64,000 nt of DNA from Hygrophila difformis (GCA_030278955.1 JAOANR010000015.1:18323073-18387072); one strand, 5' to 3'. Positions 10,676-23,236 are shown, numbered from the stretch's first letter. Notes: generated by a model from the letters alone, not told the origin. Numbers and translations are program-made.

Positions 10676-11128
10676 TTTTTTTTTGTTGATTTTAAATTTT
10701 GGAACTATGACATAAAAACTTGATTCAATTTGATATATAAATATTTGACTAGTTATTGTAAAATTTGCACTACAAGAAAATTCCAGTATAGCGATCGAAA
10801 TTTGCGACCAAAACCGTTCATTAGCTAGTTAGCGACCGAATTTGCGACCGAAACCATTTAGTCGCTAGTTAGCGACCGAATTTGCGACCAAAATCATTCA
10901 GTAGCTAATTAGGGACCGAAACAGCGATCGAATTGGTTTGGTCGCTAATCTCGAGACCGAATCAGCGACCAAAATTTTGGTCGCAAAACATCTTTCATTT
11001 TTCATTTTTTTTTCCATTTGGCACTCAATACGATACATTTCTTAAATATTACAGTACATTTAAATACAAGTTCATCATATTTAAAAGTATCTTCAATACT
11101 TATATAAGGCATTTTATTACAGTCAAGT

Positions 11129-11734
11129 ATTAAAGCGTGTCTTAGGATTGTCGTTGCTCCGGGTTCATCCCACAACATCACTACTCCATTTAGAGTGGGT
11201 ATGTATTAGCCGAATAAGATTTATTAGTACCTAATTGTATAAAATAAGTGAATTTATTGAATTAGATAGTGAATTGGGTAATGAATAATATTCAGGTACC
11301 ACTTATCACCTCACAATACCAACATTTGAGCTAGGTTTTGTGTAACCACATGTCTCTTTGGAATAATGATTTTATCCATCGGTGTGCTTTTTTTCGATGT
11401 TTTCCGGTTAATATTGTACCCCGGTTAAATTGAAATCTCGCAAACTTAAATACGTATAAGGCTCGGAAGTTGGATGCATTTGACCTCAGTTACAGTATAT
11501 GCCAATAAGTATTCATTATATATTCAGTGCATTTGTTTGATTATATAGTGCATATTTCGATATATTTGTCAAATGTAATAGTAAATGTTAGTAGAAATGT
11601 GTCACATTTATAAGTAACTTCAATATTTGTGTAAGACATTTAATTACATTAAAATATTAAAGCGTGTGCGGTATTATCGTCGGATTGTCGTTGCTCCAGG
11701 CTCATCCCACAACATCACTACTCCATCTAGAGTG
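11129..11734 (+). repeat. diverged direct repeat pair inside the CACTA-like sequence
   Basis: 11129-11197 and 11654-11734 share TTAAAGCGTGT, ATTGTCGTTGCTCC, CATCCCACAACATCACTACT and TAGAGTG in the same order. The second copy has a small insertion after AGCGTGT. The similarity extends weakly upstream. It probably reflects an internal duplication within the element. Confidence 0.75.
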
Positions 11735-12295
11735 TGTATTCTTAGCTGAATATGATCTATTGTTGCTCAAATGTACAACATGCATGGATTTGGTGAACTC
11801 GATAACAAATTGTGTAATTCACAAGTCACGACATGAGATACAATGTTATTTAATTGTGTATCAATTTATATTATAATACCATGTTTTTACATCATATATA
11901 TTATTTATTTTTATCTAATTATTGAATTTATTTATTTAACATAATTTTAATTTTATTTTTTCAGTTCATTGAATTTCTTTTATTTTATTTTGTTAATTTA
12001 ATTGTATAATTTTATTAATTTGTAAAGTTAATTTTCTTTTCTTTTTATTTTTATTTTTTATTTTCTATTATTTAATTAATGAATTTAGTTTATTTTTTAT
12101 AATATATTTCAATATTAAAATTATTTTTTAATTTCTAAATAAATTTATTATATTAAGAACTTATGTTCTTTTAAATTTATTTTATAATTTTATAAAAATA
12201 ATGATATCATTAATTTATTTTAATCTTATTCATTTTATTTTTATGTTATTTTATATTTAAATAATTATTTTAATTAATTATATTTTATTTTTGGC

Positions 12296-12396
12296 ATGTA
12301 CCAGGTATCCTCAAGCCACATTGGACCCAAGACTAATCCCTCGAGGATCTGGTGGGTAGTGAAGGGTTGTCTCTCCCAAAGCAGAATTATTATATT
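12296..12396 (-). mobile_element. SINE family A, 3' fragment
   Basis: On the minus strand it reads GGGAGAGACAACCCTTCA, then GATCCTCGAGGGATTAGTCT and TGGGTCCAATGTGGC, matching the body of the complete family A copy at 45580-45757. The tRNA-related head is absent. Confidence 0.75.
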
Positions 12397-12514
12397 TTAT
12401 TTTTAAATTTAAACATGAATTTATTAATGGATCAAAATGAAAGTGGGAATAAATAAAAGCAGAAGGATTATTAAAAATATAAAATATATTAAAATTTTCA
12501 AATTAAAAAAAAAT

Positions 12515-12700
12515 ACGAGTCAAGTACTCGACTCGACTCGGTACTCGACTCGATACTGGACGAGTATCGTAACCTTGTACTCGAGCTCGAGCTCGATACT
12601 TGATTAAATACTCGACTACTCGACTCGACTCGAATTTTTCGAGTACGAGTCGAGTTTTTTCCTAGTCGAGTCCCGAGTCGAGTTCGAGTAGCTCTACTTG
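12515..12700. repeat. cluster of CGACTCGAG / GAGTCGAG motifs (right)
   Basis: Short TACTCGACTCGACTCG-type motifs in both orientations, similar to the cluster at 10418-10675. Together they could be the two subterminal regions of one element of about 2.3 kb into which the CACTA sequence inserted. Confidence 0.55.
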
Positions 12701-13093
12701 TTAATCTGTAATAGCCATGTCAAAAAAAAGTCCTATTGTAACGATGACAATATGATTTTTTTTTTTTGGGAATATTAGAACATCTTAACAATTAAAAAAT
12801 TTATGTTTAAATAATATTAGAAATATTGCAATTATTTGAACATATTTTGAGTAGTTTCACATGCACTTAATTTAAGAATTTGATATATATACTAAATATC
12901 ATCATGGGAGTCAATGATATTACAATAGAATTTTCAAGTATGTGTAACGATGACGTACACATACTTAAATTAAATGCATGTGAAACTACCCAAAAAAAAG
13001 TATGTGAGTCTAACCTTGTGAATTCTTTTATCAATACGTACTATATATACTATCCAACATGCCTTTCTAAAAAAATGTGTCTAACCTCATGGG

Positions 13094-13579
13094 TAGAGAT
13101 GAAAAAGGTCCGGATACGGTCGATTAGTATCGATCCGGATATTATACCTCAATTTTTCTCTTTGGATTCGGATCAAATAAATATGTGCTGGATACGATTA
13201 CGAAATCAAATATTTTTGGGATACGAATATGGGTCGGATAAATGGCGAATATATAGCGGATGTGAATTTAATGGGATAAAAATTATCGGACAATTATAGT
13301 ATTGATAATTTTCGATTAATAAATAATAATATAATATAATATAATAATACATTAATATATTTATATATTCGAATATCCGTATTTAAAATCCGAATAATAT
13401 CCTAGCAATATCCCACTGAATTTTCGAATACAATTATGAATGCTAATATTAAAATTCGGATTTGGACCCGATACGAATATTGGAACATCTAGCCCGATAG
13501 CAAATTTTGAATTCGGATTCGAATAGAATCAAATACGCATAAGATCAATAAGGTATTTACGGTATAGTTTTCATCCTTA
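13094..13579. mobile_element. non-autonomous element built from CGGATA motifs
   Basis: Left end TAGAGATGAAAAAGG and right end TTTTCATCCTTA are imperfect inverted repeats. Between them are many GGATACG, ATCCGGATA and CGAATAT motifs. This suits a hAT-like non-autonomous transposon; no clear 8-bp target duplication is visible. It overlaps the 3' half of a 139-codon open frame that I consider spurious. Confidence 0.5.
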
Positions 13580-14625
13580 TGCGTTGGCGCAGGCATGCAT
13601 AGAGTTGGGCTTCATGGCCCATTCTTTTTAGTGGGCCTTTCATTATGCAGCCGTATTTGTAAATGTGTGTTAACAATCATATATTGTTCTGGCTGTCCAC
13701 CATGTTTGGATTATAAAATTCAAGAATTTACCTAACATGAAAGGCCTTAATATGATTCCGTCTACTCCTACGTATAGTATAGTGAATTAGTGATACCAAA
13801 TATCTAAAGACTAAACGTAATATGCATGTGGGATTGTTGGTTAGTAGTGGCATTATGACTTTCAAGTTTTGTGGCCCCAAAATCAGAAAGAGGGGAGGGA
13901 AAATCAACATGGGACCAAAAATCACATGTAGTGCAATGCAGCTATGTGGTTTGCCCTTGATTTTCGGAAGATCTATCTTTCTTTTCATAATTTCCACTTG
14001 TTTCTCACTCAATTATATATCACTCTCAATTTTATTATTTGAAAACTTTTCTTTCTTTGAATTTTACTTAACTAATCACACATTCACATTCGTGCGTGAA
14101 AACGCGTGTTTTTCAACATGTGTGAATATATTCAGGTCAATAAATAAAGTCCTGTGAGCTCAATTAATACACTCCCAAAAGTAGGATCAATCAAACCCAT
14201 TTCTAATACCTCTGACTTTGTTTCTTTTCTTTTTTTTTTTTTTTTTTTCCAACCTCAATTACTAATAAATAGTTCAGCCAAAAAAAAAAAAAAAAAAAAA
14301 AAAAAACAGAAGTTTTTAATAAATAAGGTTTCGATTAATGCACCAAATTACAACACTGTTAGATAGAATGGATGTCGTCCCCAAATTACTTTACCAATGA
14401 TCTATAAAACAAAATACAGCAGGCGGCTTTCATCCTCCAATACAAAACCAAAAGGGCTAACGAAATATGCATAAAAAAGGAGGACAGCAGATAGACAATC
14501 ATCTATAACAAATGTGTTTTTGCTCGTCTTTTCCACGACTCAAATCAATTTTTAGCATTCACACTACATATATATAGCTTGTATGACCCAAATAAAACCA
14601 AGAAAAAGAAGAAATATTACATTTA
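13580..14625. other. intergenic downstream of the pectate lyase gene
   Basis: Contains long T and A homopolymers (14231-14250, 14280-14306) and AT-rich sequence. No coding region, tRNA or complete repeat was recognised. The stretch from about 14626 to 14925 is probably the 3' untranslated region of the pectate lyase gene, though I could not fix a polyadenylation signal. Confidence 0.45.
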
Positions 14626-14925
14626 TCATTTAATAACACCTAAGAACAGAAGCCAACACTTCTGAGCCCGCATCGTTCTGTGGATTGTAATAAATTCGAT
14701 TTGTTCCACTGAGGCAGGCCGAGAGGTTGAGCGACGACAACTGGTGAGGGACGAGCCGGATGAGGGTGTTCGGACATGTGTAAAAAATGTACACTTGCCA
14801 TTGTGAGCGGATGATGGAGAATGAATCGACACAATAAAGGGGAAAGAGGTAATAATTCATTTGGAAGAGGTAAAAAAAAAAAAAAAAAGTAAACAGGGGA
14901 AGCTGTAGGAGGAATGATCAAGTTG

Positions 14926-17900
14926 TTAGCACTGTCGGCCGCGGCGACAACCAAGGACACCGGCACCAGAAGTAATCGTCCCAACCATTGAGGAAGACTT
15001 GGCACCTAAGCTAGAAGCTCTGGCGTAGCTGGCTGAAGCTCCAGCACCGGATGGGGTGAAATAGGCCCCGTTGAGCATTAGATCGCCTTCGGATCTCCAA
15101 TTCCAGCCCTTCCATTGACCTTGAGCAGTATCAACCCTCTTTGTCACCTGACCACGCCAATATATATTTGTTAATACAGAACAAGATAGGGAGGTAAATG
15201 CAGCAGCACCAGTGTAATAATCGATCTTATGTATGTATACCTCCTTTGCGAAGGGGTTGGTTGGTGCAAGATATCGGTTGCCTTGGCTGTTGATAGTGGG
15301 GTTCGCGCTTCCACCTATGGCATACATCTCCCAATGGGTGTAATCGTTGTTTACCACATGGAAGTAGCCGTGTCTGCACCTGTATAGTTTCACGAGATTT
15401 GTGAATATTCTTTTGAGCTAGACAAGAACACAATCTTAATCGAGAACATTCAACTTTTGTTGTGTCAAAACAGAAAATGAAATAAATTACCTTGGCATTC
15501 TCTGTATAAGGCCTTCGCCGAAGTGATTGTAGGCAATCGTCACCTGCATTTGCTTGTCGCGTACGTAGGAATCACTATGACCCAACAACATAACCTGCTC
15601 CAGCAACACACAGTGTAGAGGTTATTCATAATGCACCACAGCAATGCCGAAAGATAAAACTATCGATCAGTAGACCAATTGAATGTAGGTAGGTGACTGA
15701 CGAACCTCATTGTGGTGAGTGAAATAATTGTTAGAAATGGTTATGGCAGTGGAGCCCATAACAGCATCCACAAGGCCGTCCGCGCAGTTGGAAAGTGAGT
15801 TATGATCCACCCAAATGTGGCTCGAACCAAAGATAGAAACCGCATCTCCATCAGCCATGGTCCTCCAACCATAGTGCGTCGGGGAGCTCCTGACCATTGC
15901 ATTTCCAGTTGGTTTGCAATCGTGGATGTGAAGGCCGTGGATAATGACATTCGTGACGAATTGGATTGTGATGCACGCTCCGTTTGCAATGTGGACATTC
16001 GCTCCTCTGCCATCAATTGTCTTGAAGCTGTTCATGATCAGTTCCTGTTTTAATCTAATAACCATATCACGCTTGAACACGATCCAGAGAGGCCGGTCCT
16101 GGATAACAGCATGGCGCAGAGTTCCAGGCCTGGGGTTAACTGGGTCATCATCGCCAGGATCCGTGACGATATAGAATCGACCATCACGGCCACCAATGGC
16201 ATTGCGCCCAAAACCAATACCACAGTCAGCAAGTCGCTTGCGATTCTTGTGCCAATTCGGGTCGCAACGCCAGCAGTCATCAATAGGGTTTCCCGTTCCA
16301 CAGGAGAAATACCCCAGCTTTCGCCTCTCGGTGCTGTTTCGAGTGGCCCTACAGATTCACAAGTTGTGTCAGCAATCAAAATAAGCAGAATGGAGAGGTT
16401 GATTTGTGGATTGGCGGAACATTATGTGTTGTTTGGGCACATGCTGTCACGTGATCTGGATATAGGATATGATGATTATTAGTATTATCATAGGTCCCAC
16501 GACAGTAAAGTATTATTACACCCCATGTACAAACAGCTTCTTTCTACTTTTCTTGGCATCACATGCACACATGACTATGATGCAATGATAACTTTCCTAG
16601 ATAACTGATCAACAGAGACTTCCAGGCATGTTGAATAAAATATTTTGGGACGGGTTTTGTCTTTATAAGTTAAGAAGCTTGAGAATCATCTCAGTATCGT
16701 TTTCTCCCAACAATTATAAACAACTGTAGACAAGAGAAGATAAGAGGGCATGAATATAAACAAATAAATGGGATTTATGAAGCGAGAAACAAGGATCTAA
16801 TAAAAGTAGCATGTGCAGCAACTGAACGACCCCACTAAGACCAAAAGCACATCAACCAGAACAAGATTTTAAAATGTTAATGTAAGAAAATGAATAATCA
16901 AAGCTCAACCATCATACGTGAAACAACACATCTTCAGTATTCTCTGTAATAAACAGAGAAACACACCAAAAAGTTCCAAATACACCCCTTGGATTTTAGT
17001 TCATCAAATTTCCTTGTTAAGGAACCCCTTCCTTTGTTTACAATTTCTATATAAGCACCCTTAGTAGTTTGCTTCGGGAAGAAGCATTTATCTCTTTCAA
17101 ATGTTGTCCCTAAATTGTGTCAGGGGCATGATATTTAAAGGGAAGAAATTGTTAAATTAACTTGAGGGCTTTGAGTTATTTTCTAACTAGAATGACTGAA
17201 TGAGGCATGTGGATAGGGTAGGTCTGCTCCAAAAAACACAGTGGCATTGAATATAAAGAAAAGCAGCTGCTACTATACCACATTGTGTCAGTTGGTTCAC
17301 ATCTCAACCCATTGAATGACAGAATAGCTACTATATGCAAATAAAGCCAAAAAATTCCCAATCCAAACATTGTTAAAGTAGAGCAAAAGAAATCACCCAC
17401 ATTTCAACCATTCTTGCAACCTCTTCTGGGTCATCCACGGCGTGTTCATTCAATACATCCACTTCAATGCCCTCCGACCTGAACAACAACCATCCCCCCA
17501 AAAACTCATCAATATTAATTTCCATCCACCGTTTAATAGTAAAAAAACTCAAATTATTTTCTGCAATTAATTAGGCTGGAGATCTTGCAATAGCATTACG
17601 TAGGACGCAAAACATGGACAAGGATAAAGGAAGAAACACTAGATATTAATTCCACATGGAGTGTCAGCTACAAAGCCACCGACAGGAGCAAGAGGCAATT
17701 TGTATATCCAAAAATCACATCGGCAATAAATTATTTATTATTAATTCTGTGGAGGCCAGAAAATAATATCCCACTATCATAACCCATTAACTAAAGATCT
17801 TCATTTACTGAATTGAGGTGGAATTTACTTAAATCTTATGAGAATCGCTGAGGAATCAGAGGAGAATTCAATAACGGTTGAGATCTGTTCATTAAATGGC

Positions 17901-18388
17901 TGAGATTGATTCACTCCCAAAGGAGATCCGACGGTGGGAATTACAAAAAGTAACGGAAAGGAAATGAACGGCTGAGATTGGACAGGGCTACAGAACACTA
18001 CTGAACAAACTCGTAACTCGTAACTGAGCTGAAGAGCTACTTACTCTGCCGCCATTGTTGTGTTGGGTGAGCTCTGTAACTTCTCTGTCTTCAACTCCCT
18101 GCCATTGAATAATCAACATAACAAATCGCCATTAACATTTTTCGAACAAATGAGGCTCGATTTTGAAAATAAAATATGAAGTAGAAAAAAAATCCATTAA
18201 AATAGATCAAATGCAGTTTCTGTCAATGCACATCCTCCCCGTAACAATCAAAAAAACCAAAATAACAACCTCAATTTCAGGTCTTCGTCATTCTGCACTG
18301 TGGCCGCAGCTGCAACAAAAAGCACAAACAGAATAAACGAAAAGAACAGAGACACCCCCGACTTCCTCGACCCCGGCCCCATTGCCAT
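14926..18388 (-). CDS. pectate lyase, polysaccharide lyase family 1 (7 exons)
   Basis: Exons on the minus strand: 18388-18270, 18098-18045, 17478-17401, 16348-15706, 15594-15491, 15379-15241 and 15147-14926 (TAA). All six introns are GT-AG and the parts join in phase to 1359 bases, 452 residues. Residues about 1-30 form a signal peptide with a hydrophobic [15 protein letters not shown] core. The mature enzyme has [31 protein letters not shown] (Ca-binding DGD, 250-252), WVDHNS (263-268), D274 and D278, and the catalytic-Arg segment QRMPRCRHG crossing the exon 5/6 junction. It cleaves de-methylesterified pectin by Ca-dependent beta-elimination in the cell wall. Length and motifs are normal for plant pectate-lyase-like proteins. 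The start at 18388 was chosen because an upstream in-frame ATG at 18547 sits inside the TATA box. No sign of decay. Confidence 0.93.
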
Positions 18389-18545
18389 CCGCAATACTCT
18401 CAATGTCCTTATCCCGCTACAAAAATGCAGAATTCTGCGAAAAACGACAATGTTGAGGAGAAATCGCAGAGCAGAGCAGAGATGCGAAGAAGAAAGAGAA
18501 CAAGGGAAGAAAAGAGCACTAGTGCCAAGGTAACGGCCTCTGATC

Positions 18546-18553
18546 ATTTTATA
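18546..18553 (-). promoter_or_regulatory. TATA box of the pectate lyase gene
   Basis: TATAAAAT on the minus strand, about 160 bases upstream of the chosen start codon. Transcription would begin near 18520, giving a 5' leader of about 130 bases. Confidence 0.65.
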
Positions 18554-18773
18554 GAGTGGGCAGTGGTGCAGAAGACGTTAGGAACTTAACGTCCGTTAGG
18601 TAACTGCCAAACATCCAACTTAATTACAGTACTGACCGTGGTTAGTGGCATTTTAATCATCTTAACCGACGGTGGACGGACGTAAGTAATGATTATGCTG
18701 CTGGTTAAGTTAACTAACAATCACTGGCTCAGTGAAATACACGGACCACAGTGTCTGCATCTGCCCCCGCTGT

Positions 18774-18841
18774 CACGTGCCACCGTCGGTCGCTCACGTG
18801 GCAGTCACCCTCTATGACTATAATTTTAGGTTTTTTTACGT
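18774..18841 (-). promoter_or_regulatory. paired G-boxes plus a third ACGTG core upstream of the pectate lyase gene
   Basis: CACGTG occurs at 18774-18779 and 18795-18800, 21 bp apart (two helical turns), with a further ACGTG core near 18837. They lie about 250-320 bp upstream of the inferred transcription start. G-boxes are bound by bZIP and bHLH factors, including abscisic-acid and light regulators. That this gene responds to them is inference. Confidence 0.55.
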
Positions 18842-19273
18842 GGTAGTTTTTACTGTTGGTCTGTTTTACCGTACTATGGGTATGGCTGAATAATAATAAT
18901 AATAAAAAAAGGGGAAAAGGAACCGTAGAGGGAGCCGTACGAACATTCCAAGGAGGGTTCAAATTGAAATCTGAATTCACGGGGACTTGCAGATTCCGCG
19001 GCACAGACTGCACTTGTTTAATTATTTTTATTAAAAATTAAATAGAAATGTAAAATAAATAAGGTATTCCTTGCGGCGCGAGTCTCGGCGCAGGTTGTGA
19101 ATGAATAGGAGACTACTTTTGTGACGTGATAGTGTGTATGCACTTTGCCCGGTCTAATTCAAGGTCTTCCCTTATTTCTTTTATTAATAATTTTTTTTCT
19201 ATTTTGCTATTAATATATGGAATTATCTAAAAATTAGTTTAGTATTTAAATGATTATTTTAAATTTAATAAAC

Positions 19274-19440
19274 GCAGTTGATTTGAATTGTATAGGGTTC
19301 AGCTTAAGCAAAGCTCTCGTGTTCGAGACTTTGCGTATGCAAAGTTCTATTTAGGAGTGACAACCCTTCAATATCCACCAAATTCTCGATGGATTAGTCG
19401 TGGATCCAATATTACTTAAGGATATCGATATACACCAAAA
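19274..19440 (+). mobile_element. SINE family A copy (diverged)
   Basis: Begins GCAGTTGATTTGAATTG (A-box position), has GTGTTCGAGACTT (B-box, pol III), then CAACCCTTCA and GATGGATTAGTC like the other family A copies, ending in an A-rich tail. The A box is degraded. Confidence 0.7.
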
Positions 19441-20142
19441 AAATAATTTATTTTAAATTTTATTAAATGGTAAGGGCTGATCCCTTAGCTTTCATTTTTA
19501 GAGTTTTAATTTTGATTCCCACATGATCCAATCCCTCATCTTTTCCACCTTACTAACAATTTTGGTCATCAAATTTTCAACACCAATGGTTAGTTGGTAC
19601 TTGGTAGGGTTTGTAACGACATTGAATTTAGAACTAGAGCGAAAGCCAAATTAATCGGCTAAAAGGCGAAGACAACGATAATTGATCATCAATAATATAT
19701 TCTCCCTAACAAAAATTTATTCATAATAAATCATACAAAAAATTTCAATATATATAAATTATTACAATACATGCACGTCTCCTCAACTGGTATATGTTCC
19801 TTTCTTTTTTGGAAAATGTTGGGATGAATTTTCTGGTTGTTCACCTTGAATATATATACATCCGTCTTTTTTAAAGTGCACCGTTGCATTATTTCACAGC
19901 TTAACTTTGACTGAAATTTTTATTATAGTCATGGAAGAGTAAACATATTCAAATGAGATCTTATTAAATTCTGCTAAACTTGTAATTTTAGAATATCAAT
20001 TTTTTATAATTTTTACTTGTATACAGTTTCAGTTATTAATCATTGAAAATGTGAATCGACATGTGTATCAATTGCAAATGTTGCAATTCTAAAAATACAG
20101 AGAGAGTATATATTATCAGGATTTGATGTGTGTACATATGTT

Positions 20143-20312
20143 TTTTTTGGTAAACGTGACACTCATGTGTCGGCAAAGGTGTGTGGGAAACCAAAACACA
20201 CAAATTACAAAGGGGGATAAAGGGGAGGGATAGAGGGCCTGGTGGGGATTCGAACCCCCAACCTATGGTTGGGAGAAGGGGGACTTGACCGCTAGCGTAA
20301 GTCCCCGACCCA
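20143..20312 (-). mobile_element. SINE family B copy with target duplication
   Basis: On the minus strand a tRNA-like head (GGGGACTTACGCTAGCGGTC, then GGGGGTTCGAATCCCC as B box) is followed by CCTTTATCCCCCTTTGTAAT and a T-rich end. It is flanked by ATGTGTGTACATATGTT and ATGTGTGTGCATATGTT (one mismatch), a target duplication near 20126 and 20314. Confidence 0.85.
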
Positions 20313-20462
20313 AATGTGTGTGCATATGTTGAATGTGCTGAATATATATAAACTCATTTTGTATTGTTGTCCTGCTAAATGTTCTCGATAAGTTTTGCAG
20401 TCAAATTAGGAAATAATAAATTCATATTCCATATCATCACAAACACAATGGATCCATATGTT

Positions 20463-20883
20463 TTTTTTTTTTTTTGGTGAAAGGGACGCATTAAAGGAAA
20501 ACTAGAAAATCTACAATAAGAGGGGAAGAAGAGAAAGCAATAAAAAAGAAAAAAACATCAACTAAAACCGTGGAACCAAGTTCCCGCTATGTCTGCAGCA
20601 AGCAAGGAGCTCACATCATCCGGCAGAAATACCCAGGTAGTGAAGAAATCCAACGAATGTGCCTCTCTTAGCAAGATTATCTGCTACCGAGTTGTCTTAA
20701 CGAAGGATGTGATGCCAAGTATAATCTGGATGAAGATCCAAAAGCTCAGTAATGTTCTACACTAAAGAGTAAAGAGTAAAGACGATGGTTGATGGGAACA
20801 CCTCTTTGGATAATTCTCAAGGCCTCTTGCGGATCTGAATAGCAGTAAGATGAAATGATGCCCAAGGCATGAAGACCCTTCGT
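20463..20883 (-). mobile_element. 5'-truncated L1-type LINE (3' end)
   Basis: A poly(T) tract at the left (poly(A) on the minus strand) and a perfect 18-bp direct repeat ACAATGGATCCATATGTT at 20445-20462 and 20884-20901 show target-primed insertion. The minus strand encodes a broken C-terminal RNase H-like piece with DNSVADNLAKRG followed by TTWVFLPDDVSSLL, typical of plant LINE 3' ends. Only about 420 bp were inserted. It has in-frame stops and is not functional. Confidence 0.85.
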
Positions 20884-21179
20884 ACAATGGATCCATATGT
20901 TGAATATTAACATTTAGCATAGTAATTAGTTTGTACATATTTTATGTAAGAGAAAATTTTGAAGGGTCCGCAACCTTAAATTGACCGATCACCTTTTCTT
21001 TTTTTTTTTTGATCTCTATATTGAAGCAAATGCAACACGTCTTTTATAAATGCTCATAAGATTACTAACTGATTTCTATCATATCTGTCATTGGCATTGC
21101 CAATTAATGCCTCCCGAGCACACCGCGGTATGTGCATTTAATTAATTTAATTAGGATGATTAGGCATGTATGTTATCCT

Positions 21180-21432
21180 GGCCTGTTTGGCAAAACAACT
21201 AAATCGAATCAGCTAATTTATGAGATAATAAGACAAAATAGCTTTTTCAAAGTTACGAAATAACCTAAAATAGTGTCCAATCAGCTCTTTTTCAAATCGC
21301 TGCAAATAGCAGCATTTTGGATTTCTGCTTATTGTAGGCAAAAAGTTGGCATCGAAATTTTCAAACAACTAATTTTGACTAATTTATTACTTACATAATC
21401 AGTTAACAGCAAACAGATAATTTCCAAAACAG
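21180..21432. mobile_element. short hAT-like MITE (GGCCTGTTTGG type)
   Basis: Left end CCTGTTTGGCAAAACAAC and right end, inverted, CCTGTTTTGGAAATTATC are similar. The interior has CAGCTAATTT / AACTAATTTTGAC pieces in opposite orientations. No clear target duplication. Confidence 0.4.
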
Positions 21433-21678
21433 GATAATTATGTTTTATATTCTTTCCAAATCAACTTAAAAGGGGGTCAATTAAATGAAATTCAGGTAAC
21501 ATTAATTATTAGTGATCTGAACTAGAGCAACAAAATCGAAGCATACAAAGATTGCGACTCATGGGTTCTTTTTGGATGTGTGTTCTTTTCGTCGAACTCC
21601 CTTAATTTTAAGAAATAAAATTATAAAAATAACTAAATCGAAAACAAAAAGGACAGTTTAAGAAAGCAATTATCAAAC

Positions 21679-21862
21679 GCAGTTGGCCTGAGTGGTACGA
21701 GGCTCTGAAAGCTTAAGTAAAGATTTTGTGTTCGAGCCTTTGTGTATGCAAAATTCTATTTTGGAAAAGGCAACCCTTCAATGCTCATCCGATCCTCGAG
21801 TGATTAATCTTGGATATAATAAAGCATGTGGATATTCTGGTATTCGCGTAAAAAAACATATC
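21679..21862 (+). mobile_element. SINE family A copy
   Basis: GCAGTTGGCCTGAGTGG carries a good pol III A box (TGGCCTGAGTGG) and GTTCGAGCC the B box. The body has GGCAACCCTTCA and GATCCTCGAGTGATTAATCT and ends near an A7 tract. It shares layout with the copies at 19274 and 45580. Confidence 0.85.
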
Positions 21863-22974
21863 AGTTTAAGGTGATAATTAATTATATATGCATAATAATT
21901 AATTTATGTAAATAATAATGATAAAAATAAAAGGTGCATGTAAGCATCTGGGTCTAGGAGTTATAAAAATTTGTACTAAAAAATGAGGTGATGTCGAGTG
22001 ATCGAATAGTCAAACAGAAGCTTTGCACGTTATTACATGCGCTTCCATGATTGAGCTATGCTTGAAATATAATCCTGCATATTCCTGAGTTCATGCCCCA
22101 ATTCAATTATTAGTGTACTGCGCACCTGATCGATTATTGCTGATAACCACAGTCCGCAATATTCTGAAATTAAAAATTATTTGCATTATATGGACCTCAT
22201 CTATCTAAAACCATCTGCCATTGCCTTGGAATAATTAATACTAATATGTTTCGATTATTGGATTAGGTTTATGACAGGTTTTCATCATTCTAATTAACCA
22301 AAGAATTTTCTATTTTATTGATTGAATTTATGGATATGTTTGAGGAATAATTAGAGTTTGGAGTATGAAAATTAACGGAGAAAAATAGTTTTGTATATAG
22401 TTTTGAGAAATTAATGATGTTTGGTGTTAGAGTTTTAAAATTAAAGTTTAGAGGTTGGAGTTTGAAAAGCTAAAGCAGCTAGCATTCAGATAAGAATTTA
22501 GATGTTAAAAATTATTAGTAGTTAGTGAAATTAGTGTTTGCCGTATATAGTGTTTTAAACTATTTTTAGTATGTAATTTAAAAAATAAACGCTAAACAAA
22601 AGCGTTCGCTCCCAAGTGCAACCTAAACCCCAAATTCATTTTAACAATATTAGTGACTGAATGTACACACACACACATTGATATCAATCAATTTTCTTAG
22701 ATGATAAAAAAATAAATCTCAAGCAAAAATAAAAAAATAAAAAAATAAAAAAAAGTGCATGGGAAATTAAAGTTTAAAGTCTTAAACTCATGTCTGAACA
22801 TGTGAACACATGCGTATGGGAGAGCGTCCTGCGAAACCCAGGATTCAATAAGCAACTTGAATGCCTTGAACTCGTGTCTCGACATGACACGTGTACATTG
22901 AATGCACAAAATAAATGGGGGCTTAAAATAAACAAGATGAAATTTTCATTTATACTTAATGAATACTTTTTATC
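21863..22974. other. intergenic, no gene recognised
   Basis: AT-rich. Around 22320-22620 there are repeated GAGTTTGGAG / TTAGAGGTTGGAG pieces and a GCGTTCGCTCCCAAGTGC end that suggest an unclassified small repeat element. Open frames near 22697-23035 have no recognisable product. Confidence 0.4.
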
Positions 22975-23236
22975 TAGGGTGTCAATTTCAGGTTTCGGGT
23001 CGTGTTTGTGTCAGGTCGGTCGGGTCATATTTTAGGTTACAACGGTTTGGGTCGTGTTCGTGTCGGGTGTTGAGTAAGGGTATAACACAAAATTTATAAT
23101 CCCGAATACGACGTGAAACCCGAATTGGACCCGAAATACCAAACCCGAACAGGACCTAAAAATTTTTAGGTCGGATTTCGGATCAACCTGATTAGATAAA
23201 CCAAAAAAATGACTAAACCCAAAATTGACACCCCTG
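22975..23236. mobile_element. hAT-like MITE built from GGGTCGTG motifs
   Basis: Ends TAGGGTGTCAATTT and, inverted from the right, CAGGGGTGTCAATTTTGGGT. Inside are many GGTTTCGGGTCGTG, GTCGGGT and inverted ACCCGAA motifs. TAGGGGTGTCAA ends are common on plant non-autonomous hAT-like elements. No clear target duplication. Confidence 0.65.

Larger units (their letters stand above)
10768..12480 (+). mobile_element. CACTA-type element, left end and interior
   Basis: Starts CACTACAAGAAAATTCC, followed by subterminal motifs GCGACCGAA / GGTCGCTA repeated about ten times (10790-10985). These match the ends of the complete CACTA element at 23666-34121. The interior holds a diverged pair of direct repeats and then very AT-rich sequence with a SINE fragment. 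No matching CTTGTAGTG right end was found before the second CTCGAG cluster, so the right boundary is a guess and the element may be truncated. No transposase is encoded. Confidence 0.65.

Noticed and set aside
12880..13299. 139-codon open frame
   Set aside because: Its second half is the CGGATA-motif repeat element and the first half has no known features.
18389..18547. Upstream in-frame ATG of the pectate lyase gene at 18547
   Set aside because: It lies within the TATA box and so upstream of the likely transcript start; the later ATG directly precedes a good signal peptide.
20230..20310. tRNA genes suggested by A and B boxes (also near 37110, 51060, 52710)
   Set aside because: The cloverleaf is incomplete and each lies at the head of a longer repeat with a shared tail and target duplications, so they are SINEs.
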